Below, piece by piece: positions 33,320 to 43,400 of a stretch of 64,000 bases of DNA. Position numbers and translations under genes: made by a program. Position 1 is the stretch's first letter. Every line of letters begins with the position of its first letter. The stretch covers positions 186,001 to 250,000 of the forward strand of contig JAJKFJ010021811.1 of NCBI GenBank assembly GCA_027382625.1, written 5' to 3'. The notes beneath the pieces are model-generated. The model had not been told where the DNA came from. It saw only the letters and a list, made by a program, of their open reading frames with translations, and did no database searches. This DNA comes from Tetmemena sp. SeJ-2015 (taxonomy: Eukaryota > Ciliophora > Spirotrichea > Sporadotrichida > Oxytrichidae).

Positions 33320-34226
33320 TCAGAGTTGGAGATTTGAAGGATCTCTAAGTTCTGGAGCATCATCATTCGTTGAGGGTCTATCTACTATGAAGCTATCGTT
33401 GATGATGTTGTCAAATTGCTCTTGAATAACTTCCTTGAAATCTGAAGTCAAGCCTATCATCCTTGAACCGAGATCTTTGATAGTTGAGCAAACCTCTCCA
33501 TATCTTTCTTGGTTTCATCAACTGTGTTTAAGAAGGCCTCAAAGAAGTCCTTCCTGTTTATGATGGAGGCATATCTGCCTTGTTGAGTTTACCCTCGAAC
33601 TCCCTTTGAAGCTCAAAATACTTCTGTCCTGCCTCGGGCTTGAAATAATCCTCTTTAGCTGAGATGAGCTCTTCGAACTTCTTGAGGTACTCACTCTCAT
33701 TGATCTTCTAAATGACCCTTGACTTTTAATCCTCAACTTGCTATCTGAGCTCTTAGAACTGTCTCTTGATTTGAGTGATGAGACTCTTCTTCACAATTTC
33801 AGGATCGATATCTCCGATCTTATTGAGATTGGTTGTGAAACCTCCGTATACTTGGTCGTATCTCCTCTTAATGTCCTTTGTGATCAAGTGGTGTGAAGAC
33901 AGTCTGTGCGGTGCCTGAGGATGAACGTGGATCCCTCGGCCTTGATCTTCTAGTTTTCGAAGATGCACTTGTTGCAAGAGAAGCTAGTTCTGGTCACGAT
34001 CAAAAGCCACTTTGAGTTCGTTGTGTCTGGGACAGATCTCTTGAGGCAGAGTTTGCGATATAAGCTGAGGGGGCTGCCCTTCCTTCTTGAAAGCAGATTG
34101 GTTAGCCTGTGCATGTAGACCCTAGTTCAAGTTGGATTGAGAGTTGAGCTGATTGAGTCTCTTGATGTCTTTGATGGTAGAGTAGGTAGTTTGTGGTGCA
34201 GTGATAAGTCTCTTTCCGAAATTCAT
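33320..34226 (-). CDS. Unrecognised ~300-aa coiled-coil protein
   Basis: Starts MNFGKRLITAPQTTYSTIKD and is open for about 215 codons: QTLPQEICPRHNELKVAFD, LHQVHLRKLEDQGRGIHVH-like, PQAPHRLSSHHLITKDIKRR, DQVYGGFTTNLNKIGDIDPE, then a coiled coil (IKRQFQELRQQVEDQKSRVI; EYLKKFEELISAKEDYFKPE). Frame changes of one base near 33565 and 33485 lead on to ASIINRKDFFEAFLNTVDET and IGLTSDFKEVIQEQFDNIIN, ending RDPSNLQL and TGA. Codon use and GC are high, as in the conserved genes of the window, so it is probably well expressed. No family named. Confidence 0.6.
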
Positions 34227-34407
34227 TCTCTTTGCTTTGTATCTTACTTTTACGATCTTTGTGATTGATTAACTTTGATGAAATAGATATTTCAAATATG
34301 ACAACTGTTCACACTTAAATATGATGAACTCTTGAATTGAAAGCATCACATCAATTTAAATATTTAAAGTCGTTGGGGAAATTCAAAATTAATCTAATCT
34401 CGAAAAA

Positions 34408-34692
34408 TCAATGGACCACTCATCTATCCACAATAGCCTATGCGACTTCAATCAATCTAGGATAAGTTCTATAAAGCCAAAAGAAGATCACTATGCTGAG
34501 ATTAATCATGGAATTAACTTCAAGTACCTTGGCAACGACATATTTCCACAACTTAAAACTAAGTAGACTCACTATGAAAAGTGCTAGGTTTAAAAGCATG
34601 ACCAAAATTAAACTAGTCATCTGTTTTACAACTAGTAAATTCGAACTTCTAAAAAGGTGTTCATAAAATTCTATTGCATCTGAGGTGATCAA
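34408..34692 (-). CDS. Small protein with two predicted membrane segments
   Basis: An open frame reading SSNLLVVKQMTSLILVMLLN / LALFIVSLLSFKLWKYVVAK, then INLSIVIFFWLYRTYPRLIE and VAQAIVDR with TGA. Two hydrophobic helices separated by a short loop. No clear ATG precedes the frame except the internal Met before TSLIL; an exon further upstream (around 34.85 kb, MWSFPKGFSMFRWLISPEL) might belong to it. Low certainty. Confidence 0.3.
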
Positions 34693-34759
34693 GACTCAAA
34701 ATTAAGGCAAGAGTAGGCCAGTTTTATTTGAATATATATTTCATTTTACAGCTAATAAC

Positions 34760-35542
34760 TAAAAGCAGTATATCTCTACAAGGCTTTTAAAGACTTCGAA
34801 TTGCGTGAGTGATGGCTAACCTAAATCATTCACTCATGAGGTTTATCAATAGCTCTGGGCTGATAAGCCATCTAAACATAGAGAAACCTTTGGGAAAACT
34901 CCACATGCTGAAATCTCTTCTTCATAAAGAAAAAATGCGACTACTTTTCAATTGATTTGATTATTCTTATTTGAACTTATTTTATCTCTATTTATTAAAC
35001 ATCTGTAAAAGCTATTGCAGACTTCTGTGATGATGATGCTCTCTCTAAGATTTCAAGAGTACTCCATTTCTGTATTTTAACCTTTTGCTTCTAGGTTAAT
35101 AAGGACATTAGAAAAATGATCGTGGAGGAAAGTAAAGATCGCTATATCCGCATTTTGGAGTACAAGTACTTGAGAGTTTGCTCTTTCTTGGAGGTAGGTC
35201 AAATTTATGAGTCTCAATTTAATTTCATCCACTCTCTTTCACCTTACAAAATTAATGGCTTAAATTTAGCAACTGATGGAGAAATTGAGACAAGGCCACT
35301 AAATAGATCTAGAAATGCTTGAGGAGGCCAAGGATGGATTAAGACTTGGCTTCAATGCAACAGGTTCATCTCCAGGACTTGACCACCACATGTCCATTCA
35401 CAGAAAGCTACTACTCAACTAGATCGGAGTGTCGAAGAAGCAGAAACCATCCATACTTGGCTTTGGATTCTTAGGTGGGTTTGGTGCCAACAGATCTATG
35501 AATTAAAATAGACCTCAAACTTAAAACTCAAGTTTAAAATGA
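34760..35542 (+). CDS. Unrecognised conserved-looking protein
   Basis: Pieces in order: CVSDGQPKSFTHEVYQQLWA / DKPSKHRETFGKTPHAEISS, then KAIADFCDDDALSKISR, an intron GTACTCC..TTCTAG, VNKDIRKMIVEESKDRYIRI / LEYKYLRVCSFLE, an intron GTAGGT..TTTAG, QLMEKLRQGHQIDLEMLEEA / KDGLRLGFNATGSSPGLDHH, and a Gly-rich end GFGFLGGFGANRSMNQNR with TGA. The two introns restore one frame, which supports a real gene. The first exon and start are unsettled: another frame of the same segment is also open. Function unknown. Confidence 0.5.
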
Positions 35543-35630
35543 CTTAAATTTAAAAGAAATAAAGTCTTTCTATATTAGATATAGGTAACAGATTAAAATT
35601 AATTAAGCTGAGATCCTTAATTTAGAATAG

Positions 35631-38600
35631 TCATAATAATTCCTAATATTTCCTTTAGAGTTTCTCTTCATAGCCTTCATCTTCTTACGCATTCTCTTAT
35701 TCACTAAATAGATCCCCATGATTTGTGTAGCCCATGACAATCTTAAAAATCAAAATTCGCGATATCTCTATTTAAATTATTAGTTGTTGAACCTCTTAGC
35801 TTGCCAGGAATTCAAAAGCCTGCCGATTTTGCTAAGTCATTTGAAGTAGATTCCCCTTCTCCTCGTGAATTTAGTTTATTCTGTCTATTGTTTCACATCT
35901 TAAGTCTTCAAAGTTAAACTCAAGCAGATTGTGGAGTTCTGAGGCTGAAAAGTGGGACTTTAACTCTTTGGAGTCCTTTTCTATGACTGCATCACTTAGG
36001 GCGCTTTTGAAAACTTGCCTTCTATACATTTACTCCTCCACTGAACCTACTGTGATAAATCTATACACTAAGACATCCCTCTTTTGTCCAATTCTGTACA
36101 GTCTGTCAATGCATTATAATTCAACTGTGAAGGAAAAGAATTATCTCTATCAAAGTTTTTTAAAAGATAAAAATTTTGAAGGAGAAGTAGATTTAATTTG
36201 CTGCACTTTCTAAATCTAAAACATATTTGAGATTGAAATTAAAAATAAAGATGTCTGTTGGAAATTAATTTTGAATTCTAATTAGTTTTAGTTATAGTTA
36301 TCAACAGCTGGATTCCAGTCAGGGTCTAGAATAATTGCCCTATTTGCAGATTGCAAGTTCAATCCATAGCCTGCTACCTTAGCACTCAACAGAAATACGT
36401 AATAGTTCTCGCTCTCCCTTAATTAAATTTGCCTGAATAAGAAGTTTAAGTTGATAAAATTTAAAATTGAACTCCTCACAGACTTTCTCTCTGTCAATAG
36501 GAGGCACTGACCCATCCAGCCGCTTGTACTTAATCTTTGAAAATCTGTTATCAAGCTAAAAAGTAGTTAAAGAGGAAAAAAAATTTGCTTACTTAATGAG
36601 AGATAACGTCCAGGAGGATAACTGATTTGGTGAAGATGAGCACCTTATTCTTCTTTTCCTGATGAAGTCTAGAATCATGTTGAACAGAAGCTTGATCTTG
36701 TAGGACTAGAACCCCCATTCTAAAATTAAGAATAAAACACATTAGCGCTTTGTTATTTAATTTTGCAATACTCTGAGTAATCATTGATGTGATACTTTGT
36801 GACTATACTTTCGTTAAATACTTCTATAATGTAATGAGAGTTTATAAATTTTCGTAGAGTTCCTAGATATGTAAACTTGTATTTACATCCCCGTCGGCTC
36901 CCTTTTTGCCCTCTGAAATTCTCTTAGTCTTCTCGATTAGCAAATATTAAAGATATAACATTAATAAAATGAGATTCCCCTAAGTTCTTCACTAATGCCC
37001 TCTGTCCCATCAAAGTCATCCTCGCAATAAACCTATTTCTAACATCTTCGAGACTTTACACTTGTAGGAATAAATACCCTAATAAATTTAAAATAGTTAA
37101 TCACTTTATTAAAGGTGGAGTGAGTTTATATTTAATGTTTGTAAATGTAGGGGACTATAGATAGATTAACCCTAAATAAATTACTAAAATGATGAAAAGA
37201 GAGGCAAGGATGCACGCAAAGCTTCAAATTAATTTAAGATTAATGTAGAGTAAATATCTGAATATGCAATCTTGTTATACTAATTTATTTGAATAAAGCT
37301 GTCTGAGAGCTTGAATGATCGAGAGCATCTTGACGCTGGACTTCTTTTGCGTCTTCATAAGTTCAATTGTTGTCTTGGTGATTTCTTGGTTATAAATGAA
37401 GGTGTACATGTCCTTCTAGAGAGGAGTCATCTTCACCCAAACAACTATTCAATGAGAATAATTAAAGAAACTATGTCCGTTTTCAGAGGCAGCACTTGCT
37501 CTCCCTTAGCTATTTAATAAAAAGGAATTCACATTTAAGACTTAGCTATTTTGGTTGCTTCAGCTGATCTCATCTTGAAAAGAACTTTCTTTAGCCTCCT
37601 CAGGAAGAAGGGTTAATAGATCTCTATAAGACATTTTAGTTTAGAATACTCGTCATAACTATGGAAAACAAACTTTATGCAGCACCTCTCTTACCTTTAA
37701 GCTTTTGAATTGCTTCCCTCGCTCTCGGTAGTACCTCTATCTTCTCCTCTTTCTTAAAAGACTTGATCGCAATTTCAATTGGTTCTGAAAACTGCCTCTT
37801 AAAGTAGTGCTGGGATTTGAAGATGCCATCTTGCACCAGATCATACAAGCTATATAGTTCATTGAGATTATTCTGAACAGGTGTGCCCGTGAGTATCAAC
37901 TTCATCTTTGTCGCTTGAATTTCCTTGAGTGTGGTTCTAATTTTGGTTCTCACATTTTTGGCTTTGTGCCCCTCATCTATAATTACCACATCGATCTTTA
38001 AAAGCTACTAGAGCCGTTGATATTCAGTCTCAAAAATCTTAAAAGAGGTTATCACTATCAACGAATCTTTTCGGTTTGGATTACTTAATCTGTACGGCTG
38101 GTAGCTTTTCTTCAAGCCAGTAGTTATAATAAATTCCTAGGAGAATAATAATTAACTCTTTAATTATAACTCATAGCAATTAAGAGCTTTAGAATTCCAT
38201 TCGAGTAGTATCTTCCTCCAGTAAGTTATTAAAGTGGTGGGGGTGACGATCACTATATCTCGGATCTCCCTTTTGGAGATAAGGTTGCCTAGGAATACAG
38301 AGACTTAGATTGTCTTTCCGAGGCCCATATCGTCTGCTATTATACACCCTTTATTCTGCTGATAGTTTCGATGCAGGAACTTCACCCCTTCTTTTTAGTA
38401 TTTGTACAAAAATAAATAACTGAAAATGTCTTCAAATCATAAGTTATAAATTGGTACAACCTTTGAGCCTGCCAATTCGTAAAATACTCACCACTGTCGC
38501 CCTAATTTAATAAATGAATTTACTCTTCAATAAATTAAATAGATAATACTTCTTCTTCATTAGCAATTAAATTGTGCATTTCCATTTATTTTAAACTAAT

Positions 38601-39120
38601 TGAAAGGTGGTTCATCATCTATGATAATTTATTCTTAGTACAGTCAATTGAGTTCTTCCTCATAGACTGCAATAGTATTATCACCCATGTCTTCCTCATC
38701 AGTCTAAAACACAAAAATATAAAAGTATGGATTTAAATTTAACAATTCATTGCTGAAATTCAATTATTTGATTTAGATTGTTCTCGTAAAAATATATTAA
38801 GAGTATTTAAGCGACAGACTGTGCTCAGCTGATTAGTTGTTAAGAGTTGATGATGTTAATCTACTGAACTGGAAATAAAATTAAAGCAGACTAGATAATA
38901 AAAAAACTTTATTTTACGTTGCAAATAGTTGCTGTGGAAGGAGACTAAGCTATCTCTAAAAATTGTTCACATTAAACGGATCAGCGACGCTATCTTAACT
39001 GTTATTGTTGTTGTTGCAGTTGTTGTTATCAAAGTAATCTGTGATTCTTCTATTTTAAGCAACTCTGAATCCTGATTGTTAGATCCCCATTTACTACTGA
39101 TTCTTCCACTCTCTAGGCAT
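35631..39120 (-). CDS. SNF2-family ATPase, ERCC6L/PICH-like
   Basis: The helicase core is clear: [20 protein letters not shown], motif [15 protein letters not shown], Ia [57 protein letters not shown], then [95 protein letters not shown], and [18 protein letters not shown] with a [12 protein letters not shown] tail. DEGH instead of DEAH and the YRRQVFK tail resemble ERCC6/ERCC6L, translocases acting at blocked polymerases (ERCC6) or anaphase bridges (ERCC6L). The N-terminus ([18 protein letters not shown], with RITDYF) could instead belong to the upstream gene; a start near 38.69 kb ([13 protein letters not shown]) is the alternative. Several IES candidates interrupt the core. Confidence 0.85.
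36117..36290 (-). other. Probable IES in SNF2 gene, pointer TAA (boundaries tentative)
   Basis: About 174 nt of AT-rich sequence separate [12 protein letters not shown] from [13 protein letters not shown], which are adjacent in SNF2 proteins. TTA on the plus strand at 36114-36116 and 36288-36290 gives an in-frame join (DNYNQCIDRL). Other short repeats nearby make the exact edges uncertain. Confidence 0.6.
36432..36453 (-). other. Probable micro-IES in SNF2 gene, pointer CAA
   Basis: TTG on the plus strand at 36429-36431 and 36451-36453. Removal of 22 nt puts EEFN in frame with [18 protein letters not shown]. The sequence around it is variable in the family, so only the frame supports the edges. 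Confidence 0.5.
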
Positions 39121-40286
39121 TCATGTATTAAATAAAGCAAAAAGAAGCAAACTATGATTAAAATTTAGATTCTAAGATAACGAAGTTTGATAATTTCTTT
39201 CTGTAGATGAATTTCTCGGTCCATATTTTCAATGTCAAAAGCAGTTATTTGATCCCCTCTGTTTGAGATAAACCTGTTCTTGATCTACTTTGTAACCTCA
39301 ATCATTTCTTGCAGCATTTGTTGCTAATTCTAAAGCTCCAATATTTGAGGGTCTAACTCCTGTTAATCCTACAGAGCTGCTATTTAAGTCTTTTATAAGG
39401 AAATTTATTGCTCTGCTGTCTCTCTGTTGTTTCGTAGATCAGTGGCCCTTTTCTTCTCCTCAAGTTTTTTAGATCTCTTGGTGTTCTAGCTGCTTACTTA
39501 TTCTTGGTTTATCTATTTCTTTCTAAAAGACTTTTACTACTAATTTGGATTTTGGTTTTGGCTTAAATGCTGCTGATTTGTAGTAATTTACAATCCTTAA
39601 TTCTGAAGGGCATTGCTTACGAATTCTTAAGTAGCTCAAACTTCTGGATGAACAAAAGGCTTATTGACTGGGGCTGGTGGAGGTTTCTAACAGGAAATCC
39701 CCTATTGCTACTTCTAAATAGTCAACTTGGCATCAGTGTTAGCTTCAGTATCTGAGAGTTCTATATAAATAAATTAAATAACTTAAAATATTTTTGGTTA
39801 ATTTAAATACAGTTCTTCTATCTCTTCTAAGTAGAGTTTGTCAATTTTACTAGTTATCTAGGAAGAGCCTGAATATTAAGATCTGTTTAAAAAACTTTCT
39901 TGTAGAACGAAGTCCAAAATGTTCTTTTCAAGATTTTCTTGAGAGCAGATTTAAGAGAAATTTTCGTCGTCTATCACCTCCTAGAAGCTAATTTCATTAA
40001 AAATTATTATGGTTTAAAAATGTCATGATTAGGGACTTAGATTTCTTCTAAATGAGAAGTCAAAATAATAATAAAATTTAGATATAGATTTTATAGAAAT
40101 TGGTTTTGGATTCATTCAAAATGTTAGGCTTTAGAAACTTAATTAAGTAAGCAAGCCATTCGAGTCTGCTCGTTTTAGAGTATGATATTATTTATTGTAG
40201 TGTGCCTTCTAATATTTCCCCTGAATATCTTTATTAATTTGCTCTAAAGAAAAATCAATCTTCTTAATACTGAATTCAATTTTCAT
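39121..40286 (-). CDS. Coiled-coil protein, possibly bZIP-like
   Basis: Starts MKIEFSIKKIDFSLEQINKD and LKRADSNG. A region follows an intron acceptor TTCTAG with EVIDDENFSQICSQENLEKN / ILDFVLQESFLNRSQYSGSS and SKIDKLYLEEIEELYLNQ. The C-terminal part is basic then helical: NTKRSKKLEEKKRATDLRNN / RETAEQQISLQKTQIAALQD, a long heptad region (QILELQNQQQMLQEMIEVTK) and FDIENMDREIHLQKEIIKLR. The basic stretch before the heptads recalls bZIP factors, but the NxxAxxSR signature is not clear, so this is tentative. The 3' end is unresolved and may run into the N-terminal segment assigned here to the SNF2 gene. Confidence 0.45.
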
Positions 40287-40489
40287 TTTCAATGTTAATT
40301 TAACTACTGGAAATAAGACAGTTTCAGAATAATAAATTGAGTAAATTTTGAATAAGATAAATGTGGGATAAATCCACTAAATGATAAATAAGAGACTCCT
40401 ATGATAAAGTGGAGTTGAAAAAGATATATTTTTTAATAGAAGTGAACAGTAGTAGTAGTCGACAGTTATATTAGGAGTTTCAATATCTT

Positions 40490-43400
40490 TTAGACTTCGT
40501 CTTGTAATGATAATACTTAAATGCTTTATAAACATGAAAAGGAAGAGTTTATTAAACTTTTCTAGGGCCTGGTTGATTTGATCAACGTTTACTGGCTTGT
40601 GAATGATTTCAGTGATTCCTTTTTCATAGCAGAGCATCTTACTCTGATCGCTAATGTATGCTGTCACTGCAATTAATTTCAAAATCACTCAAACACACAT
40701 ATAAAGTAAATGCATTATGAATTATAGTGAGCTTGTCTTCATTTGCGTAGAAGCCGCTGGGGTGTCTTTCTTTGAACTCCCTGAGTATGAGTTCTGAGGC
40801 TTAGTATCCATCTAGGATAGGCATATTCAGATCCATCAATATGGGAAAAAGACACATTCAAATCCCTATTTATATGAGTTTGTATCTTAGCTGGCAGCAT
40901 TTCTTATCTAGATTAGCTTTGAACATCTCAAAAGCTCAAAATACAGAGAACACATTAATATAGAGTTAAGCTTGCTACCCGTTTTGAGCCTAGTCCACAT
41001 AAAGTCCAAAGACATCTCTTAAGATAGCCTCCAAAGGAATGAGGTTGAACTAATTGTCATCCACTATCATTATCTAGGCCTTGCAATCACAAAGAGGCAG
41101 CTTTAAATTGATGGAGGAGCTGTGCCTCTTTCCGAACTTAGACTTGGTTCTCTTCTTGGGGCTGATCTCATTTAAGAAGTCTGGATTGAATTAAGCAGAG
41201 GGAGCATGCATCAGCTCTTCCAGATCCATGTCGTTGTCCATTTGCAACTTCATCATTAGTAATTTCAGAACAATATCAAGTTAATATGCAACAAGTTGTT
41301 GTGAGGGTTCTCTATGTGAGCCATGCTATGCTCTTAAAGCGTGATTTCATTCTCTTGAGATTTGTTCGCCTCCCCGTTTAGTAAATTTGCCTCAGAGTGT
41401 CGTAGGCTGATATCCAATAACTATTCATGTGTCATAAATGGCTTGCCGATTTCAAACTTGTCAACTCTGTAAAGGGGGTATCACCTCCTCCTTAAACTTT
41501 TAAATAAAACTTTTTACATTCATAAGTAAACGTCTGAGCCGTTTGCAGGACTTATTCTGCTCCTATTAACTTAAAAATATCGTAAGGGGAGAATGCAAAA
41601 TTTTGCAAATTCAATAACCTCACATTTAATTGATTTTGAATGCATTGAAATCTTTGCTCGAGATGAAGTTATCAGATTCACCACCAATGCCTTTTTAAAT
41701 GATCTGATTCGAGGGTTTATCCTGCAAGTTTATCTTGATCTGAGGAGAACTGTATTTGTAGTAGTGAGCTAAACTTTAAAACTAAACATTTGTGAATGAT
41801 CTAAGGAGTCATTCCTTGGCTTCTCTGGCTGGAGCAAACCTTGGCGTATGGGCATCAGTGAAGATATGCTTTCATCCACGTTAAAGTCACTCGTAATTTG
41901 GCTCTAGTTGTTGGAGACCTGTAGTCCGTACTTCTTTTTCTTCTCTCTGTCTTGCTTGACTGCTGTGGGGTTCAGTTAGTGAATAAAAAATCTTTTACTC
42001 GGAACTGGTGTATGAGCTCTGATCTGCCTTCGCTGCTCCTTTTTCTTCTATGCGATTTTTTGCCGAACTTGTGCCTTTTGCTATTCTTAGTAGAGGGGGG
42101 TACCTCCAAAAATTCACAAAATATTGGCCATGTTAAATTGTCCTCCAATTTAGCAATCTCAGTGGCTTTCCTTTTGCTGTTCAATCTTTGGAGATTGATG
42201 AAAGTCTACTCTTGACCGCCAATGGGCAAAAAATTAAATTTGGGAAATCTTAAGTGCTCTAGTACACTCATGCGCTTTGACCTCTACTTTGATATCTTCA
42301 TCTCTTCATCATCACCATTCACAGCTGTGTGATTAATCTTAGTTTAAATACATGACATATAAATTGCTAACTCTTATCATTAATCTTGTCTTGAGGAGGG
42401 AAAGGTCTGCTGCTTCTTTGAAGGATTCTGTTTCTTTGGGTAAAAATTATAAAAAAAAGAAGAGTTTTACTATATGTAATTACTATACCCGTTATTTACA
42501 TAATGAATTTAACATATAGGACTACTTTTTTAATGACGATTATTTATTGCTGTTAAAGTTCAGATTAAGATTAACTATGGAGTTCATGGAGCTAATTTTG
42601 CCAATGGTTGGGTGGTTATGATTCCTACTGCCCATCATGTGATTGGGACTAGTGCCCATATTATCCGGGGCAAGGTTGTTACCGGGGCTCATAGGATATC
42701 CGTAGTTACGTGAGGCTATTAAGTTGCTGAAATTAATTGAGGAAAGGTCCACGTCCCCACCTCCGAAGAACCTTTTCTAAGAAGGATTCGAGCATAAATA
42801 GAGATTAAACTATGTAGATAAAGTTTTCAGACCGTTGGATAAAGGAGGCTTCTTATTAAACTCTTGCTTGAACTGCTATTGTAAGTTGTTGATAAATATA
42901 AGCTTAAAATAAAAATCAGCATGAAGAAAGCTTAAAATTGATGTTAATTGTGAAGGGTAGACTAGGAATGGCTTCCACTTGAGAAGAAGAAAGATTCTTG
43001 CTGGTCCTTATTGAGCTCCCAGCATCAAGATTTTTAGACTTGCTATCTTGAATGATCTGAATCTTGTACTCATTAGGTAACTTGACAGTAACCTATTTTT
43101 AGAATGGTGGAGGGAAGCTCTGCTACCTACTCATCTACTTCCTATATTCAATTATAGATAAGTGAAAGGTAATAGCATATTCTCTTCTATATTGCAAGTT
43201 GGGGTGATTCTGCAGGCAGGCTTCTTGCTGTACTTGGATTTTGAACTCCACAGTGGTGCCTTCACCTTCTTTGGAGTAGACTTGGATTCCTCCCTTCATA
43301 GCTTGAGCAAGCTCCTTGCTGAGACTCAGTCCCAATCCTATTCCAGAGGTACCTAGTACTCCAAGCTCATTAGCTTCATGCGCCAGCCCACCATGCTTGC

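Noticed and set aside
33109..33390. Plus-strand frame overlapping the 3' end of a minus-strand gene
   Set aside because: No ATG start, antisense to a better-supported coding frame.
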